Positions 1-8,188 of a DNA stretch of 64,000 nt are shown here, piece after piece. Within the stretch, counting starts at the first letter, position 1, and each line of letters opens with the position of its first letter. Source of the DNA: Synechococcus sp. LTW-R (lineage in GTDB: Bacteria; Cyanobacteriota; Cyanobacteriia; PCC-6307; Cyanobiaceae). The stretch covers positions 2,170,001 through 2,234,000 of the forward strand of contig NZ_CP059060.1 in assembly GCF_014217875.1 (NCBI RefSeq). The letters are read 5' to 3'. The notes under the pieces are model-generated. The model saw only the letters and a list, made by a program, of their open reading frames with translations, had not been told where the DNA came from and made no database searches. The translations under genes were made by a program, and so were the position numbers.

Positions 1-126
1 GCGGGCCTGCAGGGCGTAGTACCCCTCGTCGTGGGCCAGGTAGCTGCGGGGCGCGACGCTGATCAACAGCGGCAGGAAGGGCAGCCACCGAAAACCAGAC
101 TTTTGGTATCCGTTGCTACGTGTCAT
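1..126 (-). CDS. GT39/ArnT-like membrane glycosyltransferase, N-terminal fragment
   Basis: The minus strand from an ATG at 126 is open to the window edge and gives 42 residues: a short basic N-terminus, a hydrophobic segment (residues 14-25) and the motif DEGYYALQAR. A DE-x-YYA motif just after the first membrane segment is typical of the PMT/ArnT (GT39) family, which moves sugars from polyprenyl-phosphate carriers on the outer face of the inner membrane; the acidic residues belong to the active site in that family. The rest lies outside the window, so acceptor and donor cannot be judged. It is divergent from the porin at 224. Confidence 0.6.
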   Translation of the reverse strand, partial: MTRSNGYQKSGFRWLPFLPLLISVAPRSYLAHDEGYYALQAR

Positions 127-200
127 TGCTGTTTGTGGCACATGACCGCTTTTCTGGCCCCTCAGGGGCCTTGATCATCACAAAGAGACCTCGTGTCTCG

Positions 201-226
201 ATCCTCTATTGGTGTGAGGACCAATG
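201..226 (+). promoter_or_regulatory. Hairpin carrying the ribosome binding site of porin 1
   Basis: TTGGT (209-213) can pair with ACCAA (220-224), leaving the loop GTGAGG that contains the Shine-Dalgarno-like GAGG. The A of the ATG at 224 lies in the 3' arm. The same 18 bases precede porin 2 at 2070-2087, except for the last base. A Shine-Dalgarno sequence in a loop with the start codon at the stem foot suggests translational control; this is inference from pairing alone. Confidence 0.4.
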
Positions 227-1822
227 AAACTGTTCCAGAAGCTTCTTCTGGCGCCTGCAGCTCTGGGCCTTCTGGCTCCTGTCGCTGCAAACGCCTCTGA
301 CGTCAACATTGCTGGCCTGAGCCAGTACGGCACCGAAGAGCAGGTGACTTCGATCACCCAGTTCTCCGACGTGCAGCCCACCGACTGGGCTTATCAGGCA
401 CTGAGCAACCTGATCGAGCGCTACGGCTGCGTCGCTGGTTACCCCAACGGCACCTACCGCGGCAACCGTGCGATGACCCGCTATGAAGCGGCCGCACTGC
501 TGAACGCTTGCCTCGACCGGGTCACTGAAGTGACCGATGAGCTCAAGCGCCTGATGAAGGAATTCGAGCGTGAGCTGGCTGTGCTCCGCGGTCGCGTGGA
601 CGGCCTCGAGGCCCGCGTCGGCGAGCTGGAAGCAACCCAGTTCTCCACCACCACCAAGCTGCGTGGCGTCGCCACCTTCATGCTGGGTGCTCAGAGCTTC
701 TCCGGCTCCAACAACACTGCGAACGTTGATGCCGTTAAGGCTGCTCAGGGCGGCACCACCTTCAACTACGACCTGAAGCTGTTCTTCGACACCAGCTTCA
801 CCGGCAAGGACCTGCTGCGCACCATGCTGCGCTCCGGTAACTTCGGCGCCTCTGGTCTTGCAGGTCTCTCTGCAACTGAGGTCGGCTTCGAAGAGCCCGC
901 AGGTGCAAACTCTGTCGCCGTCAACCGCCTCTTCTACAACTTCCCCGTTGGAGAAGACTTCAGCGTGACCGTTGGTGGTCGCGTTCGTGTTGACGACGCA
1001 GGCATGCTCGGCGTTTGGCCCAGCGTCTACCCCGCCGACACCATCCTCGACTTCTTCACCTACGCCGGTGCTCCTGGCGCATATGACCTCGATGGTCTGG
1101 GTGCTGGTGCCGGTATCACCTACAACAACGTTCTGGGCTTCGACGGCGTCACCCTGAGCACCAACTACGTTGCTATCAACGGCAACGATGCTGCCAACGG
1201 CGGTATCGCAACCGAGAACTCCAGTTCTGTCAGCGTGAGTCAGCTGGCTTACACCGGCAACAGCTTCCCCGTCATCGGTGGTAGCGCCTGGAGCATTGCC
1301 GCTGCTTACACCTACAGCCAAGCCAACACCCTGTTTGTTGGTACCCCTTACTCGCTGACCTACGGCGCTACCGGAACCACCAACAGCTTCGGCCTGAGCG
1401 GCTACTGGGTTCCCGAGAGCACCGGTTGGATTCCTTCCGTCAGCACCGGCTGGGGCACCAGTTCCTTCGAGAACGGCGCTGTTCGTACCGACACCTGGGC
1501 TAAGGCTCAGTCCTGGTACGTGGGTCTCCAATGGCCTGACACCTTCGTCAAGGGCAACGACCTCGGCATGGCCGTCGGCCAGGCTCCCTTCGTGACCAGC
1601 ACCGGTTACGGCGCCGTCGAAGGTCCTAAGACGCCTCTGGACTCCAACTACATGTGGGAGTGGTGGTACAAGTTCCAGGTGACCGACAACATCACCGTCA
1701 CCCCTGCGCTGTTCTACATCAACAACTTCCAAGGTCAGGACGGCAAACTTGCCTCCGACGGTCAGTACGACGCCACCCTCAACAACCTCGGTGGCATCCT
1801 GAAGACCACCTTCAAGTTCTGA
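224..1822 (+). CDS. SLH-domain outer-membrane porin (OprB/SomA type), copy 1
   Basis: This 532-residue protein has a signal peptide (residues 1-24, cleavage after AANA), an S-layer-homology domain (about 47-105, beginning FSDVQPTDWAYQAL and including the conserved MTRYEAAALL), a heptad-rich coiled-coil stretch (about 103-142) and a long beta-barrel region ending in a C-terminal Phe. This is the architecture of cyanobacterial major porins (Som proteins), in which the SLH part binds peptidoglycan-linked polysaccharide and the barrel passes small solutes or ions. The ATG at 224 follows GTGAGG. A terminator follows at 1901. Its first 400 or so bases are nearly repeated in the next gene. Substrate is unknown. 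Confidence 0.9.
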   Translation: MKLFQKLLLAPAALGLLAPVAANASDVNIAGLSQYGTEEQVTSITQFSDVQPTDWAYQALSNLIERYGCVAGYPNGTYRGNRAMTRYEAAALLNACLDRVTEVTDELKRLMKEFERELAVLRGRVDGLEARVGELEATQFSTTTKLRGVATFMLGAQSFSGSNNTANVDAVKAAQGGTTFNYDLKLFFDTSFTGKDLLRTMLRSGNFGASGLAGLSATEVGFEEPAGANSVAVNRLFYNFPVGEDFSVTVGGRVRVDDAGMLGVWPSVYPADTILDFFTYAGAPGAYDLDGLGAGAGITYNNVLGFDGVTLSTNYVAINGNDAANGGIATENSSSVSVSQLAYTGNSFPVIGGSAWSIAAAYTYSQANTLFVGTPYSLTYGATGTTNSFGLSGYWVPESTGWIPSVSTGWGTSSFENGAVRTDTWAKAQSWYVGLQWPDTFVKGNDLGMAVGQAPFVTSTGYGAVEGPKTPLDSNYMWEWWYKFQVTDNITVTPALFYINNFQGQDGKLASDGQYDATLNNLGGILKTTFKF

Positions 1823-1900
1823 TCCAGAACAACTGGGGCTCTTCCCTCACACATAGGGCCCCACTTTCTTCTCACGCACCGTCCTCGAAGACCTCGATCA

Positions 1901-1925
1901 ACCCCGGCTCTGTCCGGGGTTTTTT
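1901..1925 (+). terminator. Intrinsic terminator after porin 1
   Basis: ACCCCGG (1901-1907) pairs with CCGGGGT (1914-1920) and is followed by a T run. It lies about 80 bases after the porin 1 stop, so the two porins are probably separate transcripts. Confidence 0.8.
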
Positions 1926-2084
1926 GTTGCCGGAAGGCCTGCGATTCGGCCTGAAATTGTCTTTTCGGTGGGTGGCTCGTCGCATTTGATACGCGGATCC
2001 GTGCCCACGGTTCAGAGCCTTGGATGCACAACCAATAGTGTTTCTGCTCCCCTCTTTGGGGTTCCTCTTTTGGTGTGAGGACCA

Positions 2085-3758
2085 ATCAAACTGTTCCAGA
2101 AGCTTCTTCTGGCGCCTGCAGCTCTGGGCCTTCTGGCTCCTGTCGCTGCAAACGCCGCTGACGTCAACATCGCTGGGCTGAGCCAGTACGGCCCCTCTTC
2201 TGCGTCAGGCAGAGCAGCCGAGCAGGTGACTTCGATCACCCAGTTCTCCGACGTGCAGCCCACCGACTGGGCTTACCAGGCACTGAGCAACCTGATCGAG
2301 CGCTACGGCTGCGTCGCTGGTTACCCCAACGGCACCTACCGCGGCAACCGTGCGATGACCCGCTATGAAGCGGCCGCACTGCTGAACGCTTGCCTCGACC
2401 GGATCACTGAAGTGACCGACGAGCTCAAGCGCCTGATGAAGGAATTCGAACGCGAGCTCGCCATCACCCGCGGCCGCGTCGATGGCCTCGAGGCCAAGGT
2501 CGGCGAGCTGCAAGCGACCCAGTTCTCCACCACGACCAAGCTGCGTGGTTTCACCCGATTCGTTTTGGGTGCGAATAGCTTCACCGGCACGAATACGGCC
2601 GCTGGTGATGTTGATACGGCCTATACAACCGCTTTTAAAAAGGCCAAGCGTGGTGCCACCACGTTTAACTACGACCAGCGCCTTTATCTCGACACCAGCT
2701 TCACCGGCAAGGACCTGCTGCGCACCCTGCTGCGGGCCGGCAACTTCCAGCTAAGCGCCTACAACTACGGCCTGCTCAAGCTCGATCCTGCCTTCCAGGA
2801 ACCCGCGGGGCCCAACGTCGTTGGCGTGAACCGCCTCTTCTACGCCTTTCCTGCTGGCGAGAAGTTCAACTTCAACGTTGGCGCTCGAGTGCGAATCGAT
2901 GACCCCGGCATGCTCGCCATCGGTGTGCCCTCGGTCTACAAGCCGGGCCTGCTTGATTTCTTCACCCGTGCTGGCTCCCCCGGCGTCTACAACAAGAGCG
3001 GTTTCGGTGCCGGTTTCGGTGGCACCTACAAGACGCTGCTTGGCATCAAGGGCCTCGCCATCAGCAGCAACTACGTCTCCGCTGATGGCTCCGACGGCAA
3101 CCCCAGCACCGGCGGGATCATGACCGGCGGCTCCAACAGCGTCTCGGTGACCCAGTTGGGCTACCTCGGCAAGAACACCCCGCTCATCGGTGGTAACTAC
3201 GCCATCGCGGCGGCCTACACCTACGCCCAAAACTCCAAGCTGCACCGCGCCACCCCTTACGGCTTTGACGTGGGGCGGACCGGCAGCAACAACAGCTACG
3301 GCGTGAGCGGTTCCTGGATCCCCGAGAACACCGGTTGGATTCCGACCGTGAGCCTCGGTTGGGGTTCCACCAACTCCGAGAACGCCACCTTCCGCGGCAT
3401 TCCTTACCGCACCGACAACTGGGCCAAGACCCAGTCCTGGATGGTGGGCTTGCAGTGGAACGACGCCCTCCGTAAGGGCAACAAGGCCGGCATGGCCGTC
3501 GGTCAGGCCCCCTACGTGAGCGACAACGGTGGCGGCTCCGTTGGCACCGTCGCCGGCGCCAGCACCCCGATGGACTCCAACACCATGTGGGAGTGGTGGT
3601 ACGAGTACCAGGTCTCCGACAACATCTCGGTGAAGCCCGCGCTGTACTACATCAACAACCTCGACGGTCAGTACGGCAAGTACAACACCAGCACCGGGGC
3701 CTACAACGCCAAGGACAACGTCTTTGGCGGCCTGCTGATGACCACCTTCCGCTTCTGA
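2085..3758 (+). CDS. SLH-domain porin, copy 2, with ATC in place of the ATG start
   Basis: Aligned with porin 1, the start position (2085-2087) reads ATC. From there the frame is open for 557 codons and encodes the same signal peptide, SLH domain and coiled coil, then a diverged barrel ending in TTFRF. An in-frame TGA lies just upstream (2076-2078), and the first standard start codon downstream is GTG at 2226, which would give 510 residues without a signal peptide. The ribosome-binding hairpin is kept. Relative to copy 1 there are seven extra codons between signal peptide and SLH (about 2190-2216). Either ATC is used, expression is silenced or weak, or the base is a sequencing error. The intact barrel argues against an old pseudogene. 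Confidence 0.75.
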   Translation: MKLFQKLLLAPAALGLLAPVAANAADVNIAGLSQYGPSSASGRAAEQVTSITQFSDVQPTDWAYQALSNLIERYGCVAGYPNGTYRGNRAMTRYEAAALLNACLDRITEVTDELKRLMKEFERELAITRGRVDGLEAKVGELQATQFSTTTKLRGFTRFVLGANSFTGTNTAAGDVDTAYTTAFKKAKRGATTFNYDQRLYLDTSFTGKDLLRTLLRAGNFQLSAYNYGLLKLDPAFQEPAGPNVVGVNRLFYAFPAGEKFNFNVGARVRIDDPGMLAIGVPSVYKPGLLDFFTRAGSPGVYNKSGFGAGFGGTYKTLLGIKGLAISSNYVSADGSDGNPSTGGIMTGGSNSVSVTQLGYLGKNTPLIGGNYAIAAAYTYAQNSKLHRATPYGFDVGRTGSNNSYGVSGSWIPENTGWIPTVSLGWGSTNSENATFRGIPYRTDNWAKTQSWMVGLQWNDALRKGNKAGMAVGQAPYVSDNGGGSVGTVAGASTPMDSNTMWEWWYEYQVSDNISVKPALYYINNLDGQYGKYNTSTGAYNAKDNVFGGLLMTTFRF

Positions 3759-3777
3759 TTCTTCAGAGCACCCCCTT

Positions 3778-3805
3778 GCCCTCCGCCTTTGGCGGGGGGC
3801 TTTTT
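3778..3805 (+). terminator. Intrinsic terminator after porin 2
   Basis: GCCCTCCGCC (3778-3787) pairs with GGCGGGGGGC (3791-3800) around a TTT loop, followed by TTTTT. It begins 20 bases past the porin 2 stop. Confidence 0.85.
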
Positions 3806-3841
3806 GCTGTTTAAGGATGGGGCGACCCTCCTCTGAATTGC

Positions 3842-4528
3842 ATGCCCCAGTCCGCCCGCGATCCCTATCTGGTGCTCGGTGTGGCGGCGACAGCCAGTGG
3901 CGCCGAGATCAAGGCGGCCTATCGCGCCCTGGTCAAACAGCATCACCCCGATGCCGGCGGAGACGAAGAGGCGATCCTGGCCATCAACGCAGCCTGGGAG
4001 GTGCTCGGGGATCGCGAGCGCCGAGCCGAGCACGATCGCCATCGCGTCGTCAGCAGTCATCAGGCCACCGTGCGCTCCGCCGCTGCCGGCCGGGCGGCCC
4101 GAAAGGCCACGGCGGAATCAGCCCGCGGCGATGAAGCCTTGCTGGTCTGGCTGCAGACGGTCTACGCGCCGATTGATCGTCTGCTGGGTCAGGTCATCAA
4201 TCCTTTCCCCGCCGAATTCAAGGCGCTCTCTGCCGATCCCTATGACGATCAGCTGATGGAGGCCTTCTGTGCCTACCTCGAGCAGAGCCAAGCCAAGCTC
4301 GAAAAGGTGGAGACGCTCTACCGCTCCATGGCCGCGCCGGCCTCAGCCCAGGGCTTCAGCCTCAGCGTTTACCACTGCCTCTCCCAGGTCAAAGACGCCG
4401 TGGTGGAACTCGAGCGCTACACGATGGGCTACGTCGACAACTACCTCCACGACGGCCGCGAGATGTTGCGGGAAGCCAAGCAAAGGCGCACCCGGCTCCA
4501 GGCGGAGCGCCGTCGGTTGGACCTTTAG
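3842..4528 (+). CDS. J-domain protein (DnaJ family co-chaperone)
   Basis: This is a 228-residue protein with an N-terminal J domain (about residues 6-62), including the HPD motif at 35-37 in HHPDAGG, which stimulates the ATPase of an Hsp70 partner. It has no Gly/Phe linker, no zinc-finger CxxCxGxG repeats and no DnaJ C-terminal domain, so it is a short type III J protein rather than the general DnaJ. The rest is mostly helical and basic near the C-terminus, with no function I recognise. Its stop (4526-4528) overlaps the ndhO stop on the other strand. Confidence 0.85.
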   Translation: MPQSARDPYLVLGVAATASGAEIKAAYRALVKQHHPDAGGDEEAILAINAAWEVLGDRERRAEHDRHRVVSSHQATVRSAAAGRAARKATAESARGDEALLVWLQTVYAPIDRLLGQVINPFPAEFKALSADPYDDQLMEAFCAYLEQSQAKLEKVETLYRSMAAPASAQGFSLSVYHCLSQVKDAVVELERYTMGYVDNYLHDGREMLREAKQRRTRLQAERRRLDL

Positions 4529-4770
4529 TTGAAGGCTTCCAGTTGATCGAGCCGCAGCCAAATGTCGGGCACTGGCCGGCGGTAACGCAGTTGGGCGTAA
4601 TCCCCTTTGACCATCAGGACCTCAGCGGGGCCCTCAAAGAGATAGTCCGGCGCGGTGGTGTCGCTGGCCTTGGATTCCAGGCTGCCGCCGTAGGCCGCGC
4701 GGTTCACCTTCACCAGGGCGCCTTTCTTGATGGCGGCGGCCGCGGGTTTGCTGGCGGGCGCTTCGGCCAT
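4525..4770 (-). CDS. ndhO: NAD(P)H-quinone oxidoreductase subunit O
   Basis: This 81-residue protein begins MAEAPASKP and carries the NdhO core, with KKGALVKVNR, YLFEGPAEV and PVPDIWLRLDQLE. NdhO is a small peripheral subunit of the cyanobacterial NDH-1 complex, which serves respiration, cyclic electron flow and CO2 uptake at the thylakoid. The open frame continues upstream to about 5160, but that part is antisense to the SDR gene; the ATG at 4770 matches the usual family length. It converges on the J-domain gene with a 3-base overlap. Confidence 0.9.
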   Translation of the reverse strand: MAEAPASKPAAAAIKKGALVKVNRAAYGGSLESKASDTTAPDYLFEGPAEVLMVKGDYAQLRYRRPVPDIWLRLDQLEAFN

Positions 4771-4860
4771 GGCAACGAGGTCGGGTAGCCGCCAGGCTAG
4801 TTCCCGCTCGGAGATCCAGAGGGTCCCTAGCCTTTGCCCCAGTTCAAGGGCTCTGGGCGA

Positions 4861-5790
4861 GTGCGGATTCTGTTGGTGGGGTGCAGTGGTTTTGTCGGTC
4901 GGGCCCTCGTGCCACAGCTGCTCGCGGCGGGCCACCAGTTGGTGCTGATCAGCCGCTCCAGTGCTCCCCTGGCGGCCGTCCAGTCCCCCCAACTGCAGCG
5001 CCTTCAGGCCGACCCCGCCCAGGCGGCCACGTGGCAGCTCCCCGCCGTGCAAGAGGCCCTGGCCACAAGCGAGGCGGTGATCAACCTGGCCGGTGAGCCC
5101 ATCGCGGAGAAGCGCTGGAGCGATGCCCACCGCGCCCTGCTCACGAGCAGTCGCATCCACACCACCCGTGCGCTGGTGGCCGCCATGCAGGCGCTGCCGG
5201 AGGGCCAGCGACCCCAGACCCTGATCAGCGGCTCGGCCATCGGCTACTACGGCACTAGTGAGACCGGGCGTTTCAGCGAAACCAGCCCCGCGGGCAGTGA
5301 CTTCCTCGCCGGGCTCTGCCAGGCCTGGGAGAAAGAAGCCGAGGCGGCCTCAAGCTTTGCGCGCGTCGTGATCCTGCGGATCGGGATTGTCCTCGGCGCC
5401 GATGGCGGCGCCCTCGGCAAGATGCTGCCGGTCTTTCGGACGGGCTTCGGCGGACCGATTGGCAACGGCCAGCAGTGGATGAGCTGGATTACCCGCCATG
5501 ACCTCTGCAGGCTGATCGGCGAGGCCCTCAGCAAGACCGCCTACCAAGGCACCTACAACGCCGTGGCACCCGCTCCGTGCAGCATGGTCAACTTCGCGGC
5601 CGCCCTGGGGCAGGCCCTCGGGCGCCCCAGCCTGCTGCCGGTGCCCGCACCGATCCTTCAGCTCCTGCTGGGCGATGGCGCCAAGGTGGTGCTCGAGGGG
5701 CAGCAGGTTCTGCCGGAGCGCCTGCAGCAGCAGGGATTTGTCTTTGAAGACGCTGAGCTCAGCGCGGCTCTCGCCCGCGCCACCACTTGA
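4861..5790 (+). CDS. TIGR01777-type NAD-dependent epimerase/dehydratase (SDR39U1)
   Basis: About 309 residues. The N-terminus VRILLVGCSGFVGRAL is a Rossmann nucleotide-binding motif (GxxGFxG), followed by VINLAGEPI, SGSAIGYYG and, late, SWITRHDL, all typical of the SDR39U1 (YfcH-like) family. Substrate is unknown for the family. I prefer GTG at 4861, which starts exactly at the Rossmann strand; a TTG at 4834 would add nine residues. Its last 32 bases overlap the convergent membrane-protein gene. It is divergent from ndhO with about 90 bases between starts. Confidence 0.8.
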   Translation: MRILLVGCSGFVGRALVPQLLAAGHQLVLISRSSAPLAAVQSPQLQRLQADPAQAATWQLPAVQEALATSEAVINLAGEPIAEKRWSDAHRALLTSSRIHTTRALVAAMQALPEGQRPQTLISGSAIGYYGTSETGRFSETSPAGSDFLAGLCQAWEKEAEAASSFARVVILRIGIVLGADGGALGKMLPVFRTGFGGPIGNGQQWMSWITRHDLCRLIGEALSKTAYQGTYNAVAPAPCSMVNFAAALGQALGRPSLLPVPAPILQLLLGDGAKVVLEGQQVLPERLQQQGFVFEDAELSAALARATT

Positions 5791-6034
5791 GGGCCCAGCC
5801 CAGGATGCCGCTCAGGATCGCCGCTCCCATCAGGAGGCCGATGGCCGGCGTGAACAGGGGCTCCCAGAGGCTCTGAAAGAGGTTGAGGGGCGCCTCGATC
5901 CCACGGCTGTGGCAGACCACGGCCACGCCGAACCAGATGGCTCCGGCGATCACCACGAAGACGTCCGCGACCAGCACCGCATCCAAATAGCCCTTCAGGC
6001 GTTGGCCGGTGCTGGGTGGGGTCGCTTCAGCCAT
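5759..6034 (-). CDS. Small membrane protein of unknown function
   Basis: This 91-residue protein has two predicted membrane segments (about residues 18-42 and 60-82) joined by a short loop and a basic C-terminus (KWWRGREPR). I do not recognise the family. It overlaps the end of the LpxB-related gene upstream (6027-6034), so the TPR, LpxB-related and membrane-protein genes probably form one transcript on the minus strand. The start ATG at 6034 is the only good one. Confidence 0.65.
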   Translation of the reverse strand: MAEATPPSTGQRLKGYLDAVLVADVFVVIAGAIWFGVAVVCHSRGIEAPLNLFQSLWEPLFTPAIGLLMGAAILSGILGWALKWWRGREPR

Positions 6035-7250
6035 GGCGCTGCGCCAGACGCTCCAATAAATCAGCGCTCATCTTGGCGGCACCGCCCCCGCTGCCGATGC
6101 GCTCGTCGCCGAGCTGCCGCAGTTCCTCATGCCAGCGCTGATCCACCAGCAGGCGGTTGAGCAGTTCCTCCAGGAGCTCAGCTGTCCCCCGCAGCTGCTC
6201 CTCGCTGCCCCCGTTCCCCGGGGCGCAGAACAGGCCTGGCCCCAGCAGCCGACGCTGGGCTTCGGCGAAGTTGTCGGTGAACTGGGGCCCGTCGCCGACG
6301 AGCTGCAGGACGGGCTTGCCCAGGCCGACGCACTGTTCGGCAGCGGTCCCCGTCATCGAGAGCAGCAGGTCGCACTGCTGGATGACAGCCGCAAAACGCC
6401 CCCACTCCAACTGCAGGTGGAGGGGTCCACGCTGAAGGCTGCAACGGCTGCTGCTCTCCAGTTCCAAGCGCCAGCCCAACCGGCTCGCCAAGGGCGCGAC
6501 TTCCTGGGGCGTCAGTTTCCCCACCAGGGCCGCATGCAGTCCGAGGCGTTGGGGAGGCCGGAGCGCTTCGGGCAGGCGCTCCAGCACCCGCAGCATCAGC
6601 TCAAGGTTGTGCAGGGCCTCCGGCAGTCGGCTGCCGGGCAGCAGACCGAGCCGTTGCCGCGGCGCCCCCGCCAAGGCATCGCTCTCCCCCAGGGCCCCAT
6701 CAAAGAAGGGGTTGCCGAAAAACTGAACCGGCCGCTGCAACTGCTCGCTGAGGTCGCTCGCGGTGAGTTGATCGCGGCTGTAGACAGCCAGGGAGCGCTT
6801 GGATTTCAGGCAGCCGCCGCAGGGCCAGGGCAGCTGCAGGCGTCCTTCGTAGTGGCTGGAGTAGGCCACCAGGTACGTCGCCATCGGCCGGCGGCTCAAC
6901 CAGGCCGCCAGCACAGGAATGACATCGCCGACCACCAGGATCAGGTCGTAGCGATGGCCGATGCGCAGCAAGAGCAGCAGCCGGCTCAGCAGGTAGAGCA
7001 CCTGCCCTTGCACGACCTCGGTGATCCGTCCTATCAGGCTCGTGTAGCCGAGGCCGCCGGTGCTGTACTCGCGGGTCTTGCCCCGCGTCGTGATGCCGGC
7101 CTGGATGTAGGCCTGGCCGTGGCCCACCAGGGGCAGCGCCTCAACGCTGCACCCCTGGTGCTGGAGTGCCGTTCCAATCAGGGCGCCGCTGAGGTCTTCG
7201 CCGTGGCCGTTGCTCAGCAGCAGGATGCGCCGCTGGCCGTGGTGGGCCAT
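6027..7250 (-). CDS. Lipid-A-disaccharide synthase-related protein (GT-B fold)
   Basis: About 407 residues. The N-terminus has ILLLSNGHGEDLSGALIG, and the C-terminal half has SMTGTAAEQCVGLGKPVLQLVGDGPQFT, a UDP-sugar-binding motif as in LpxB/MurG-like GT-B enzymes. It belongs to the cyanobacterial LpxB-related family, distinct from true LpxB; the real acceptor is unknown. The ATG at 7250 shares one base with the upstream TPR stop (TGATG), which points to translational coupling; an ATG at 7265 would add five residues and overlap more. Likely membrane-associated. Confidence 0.75.
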   Translation of the reverse strand: MAHHGQRRILLLSNGHGEDLSGALIGTALQHQGCSVEALPLVGHGQAYIQAGITTRGKTREYSTGGLGYTSLIGRITEVVQGQVLYLLSRLLLLLRIGHRYDLILVVGDVIPVLAAWLSRRPMATYLVAYSSHYEGRLQLPWPCGGCLKSKRSLAVYSRDQLTASDLSEQLQRPVQFFGNPFFDGALGESDALAGAPRQRLGLLPGSRLPEALHNLELMLRVLERLPEALRPPQRLGLHAALVGKLTPQEVAPLASRLGWRLELESSSRCSLQRGPLHLQLEWGRFAAVIQQCDLLLSMTGTAAEQCVGLGKPVLQLVGDGPQFTDNFAEAQRRLLGPGLFCAPGNGGSEEQLRGTAELLEELLNRLLVDQRWHEELRQLGDERIGSGGGAAKMSADLLERLAQRHG

Positions 7251-7672
7251 CAACCGTGCAGCCAAGCTTTGACCTTTTGCAGGGCCTGCCAGTCAGGGCG
7301 CCGGCCCAAGCCGTCGGCGATGGAGGAGTCGAGTTCTTCGCCGATCTCCGGGGCCATCACCCGCACGCGCTGCACCAACTCGATGTGCTCGCGCACGCCT
7401 TTGACGTTGTTCTCGAGCATTGCCAGGCTCAGGTTGATCCGGGCCTGGGGGTCCTGGGGGTTGAGCTTGACCGCCATCCGGGCTGAGCGCAGCGCCGTCT
7501 GCGCTTGGTTGTCCAGCAGTTGCAGCCAGGCCAGGCACGTCCAGCCGGCGGACAGCCGGGGGTCCTGTTGGGTGATCTGCTGGAAGCTGGCGATCACCTC
7601 AGACAGCGGTGCGCCCTCGTTGTAGCTCTTCAGGGCCTGCTCAAACAGAGAGGGCGCGTCAGTGGCGGTCAT
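7250..7672 (-). CDS. Tetratricopeptide-repeat protein
   Basis: This 140-residue protein is built of TPR-like helix pairs, for example AGWTCLAWLQLLDNQAQTAL and ARMAVKLNPQDPQARINLSL, where the Pro at repeat ends is characteristic. TPR units bind other proteins, so it may be an adaptor; no catalytic motif is visible. It is the first gene of the minus-strand cluster and its stop is fused to the next start. There is no signal peptide. Confidence 0.75.
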   Translation of the reverse strand: MTATDAPSLFEQALKSYNEGAPLSEVIASFQQITQQDPRLSAGWTCLAWLQLLDNQAQTALRSARMAVKLNPQDPQARINLSLAMLENNVKGVREHIELVQRVRVMAPEIGEELDSSIADGLGRRPDWQALQKVKAWLHG

Positions 7673-7720
7673 GGCGGAGGGCGTGCCGTTTCGTCAGCTC
7701 AGATTCGCACCCGAGGGGGA

Positions 7721-8116
7721 TCAGACCGCGAAGGAGCTGCCGCAGCCGCAGGTTTGGGTGGCGTTGGGGTTGGTGAAGTTGAACCCACCGCCGATCAGGG
7801 CCGATGAGAAGTCGAGCTGCATCCCATAGATGTAGAGGAGGCTCTTGGGGTCGCTCACCACGGTGAAGCTGGGGGCTCCACTGGGCTCATAGATGTAGCG
7901 CTCATCGTCCTCGCGGATCTCGCTGCCATCGATGAAGTCCATCGTGTAGCTCATGCCGCTGCAGCCGCCGGAGCGCACGCCCACCCGCAGGACCTTCCCT
8001 TCCCCTTGGGCCGGCAGCAGGGTGGCCAGCTGTTTCATCGCCGGCTCGGTGATCAGGATCCCTTTGCCGTCCCGGCCGGTGTGGGTCGCGACTGGGGTGG
8101 CGGTCTCGCTGGTCAT
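7721..8116 (-). CDS. A-type iron-sulfur carrier (HesB/IscA/SufA family)
   Basis: This 131-residue protein has the three invariant cysteines of the family: C52 in SGGCSGMSY, and C123 and C125 in TCGCGSSF near the C-terminus. These bind or transfer Fe-S clusters to target proteins. The first 18 residues are variable. The ATG at 8116 is chosen because the family core begins just after it. It is divergent from crtQ; the 96-base gap holds an 11-bp inverted repeat. SufA, IscA and ErpA cannot be told apart here. Confidence 0.85.
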   Translation of the reverse strand: MTSETATPVATHTGRDGKGILITEPAMKQLATLLPAQGEGKVLRVGVRSGGCSGMSYTMDFIDGSEIREDDERYIYEPSGAPSFTVVSDPKSLLYIYGMQLDFSSALIGGGFNFTNPNATQTCGCGSSFAV

Positions 8117-8138
8117 CGGAGCAATGGCCTGTGACCCC

Positions 8139-8188
8139 ACTCTATGGAGGCCCTTTCTCCGCTGCCTTGTCACCCTTCTCCATAGAGT
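8139..8188. promoter_or_regulatory. 11-bp inverted repeat in the divergent Fe-S carrier / crtQ promoter
   Basis: ACTCTATGGAG (8139-8149) and CTCCATAGAGT (8178-8188) are perfect inverse copies separated by 28 bases. The right arm is flanked by two direct GTCACCC copies (8169-8175 and 8187-8193). The location between two divergent starts fits an operator for a dimeric or looping regulator. The binding protein is unknown. Confidence 0.45.

Noticed and set aside
156-170. GGCCCC-TCA-GGGGCC hairpin before porin 1
   Set aside because: Perfect stem but no T run on either strand in a useful place, so not called a terminator; may be part of the porin leader.
206-1732. 508-codon open frame antisense to porin 1
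   Set aside because: A shadow of the GC-rich porin coding strand; no family motif, and the plus-strand gene is clear.
6129-7625. 498-codon open frame on the plus strand, antisense to the LpxB-related and TPR genes
   Set aside because: Gln/Ala/Arg-rich shadow with no motif, spanning two minus-strand genes with recognisable families.
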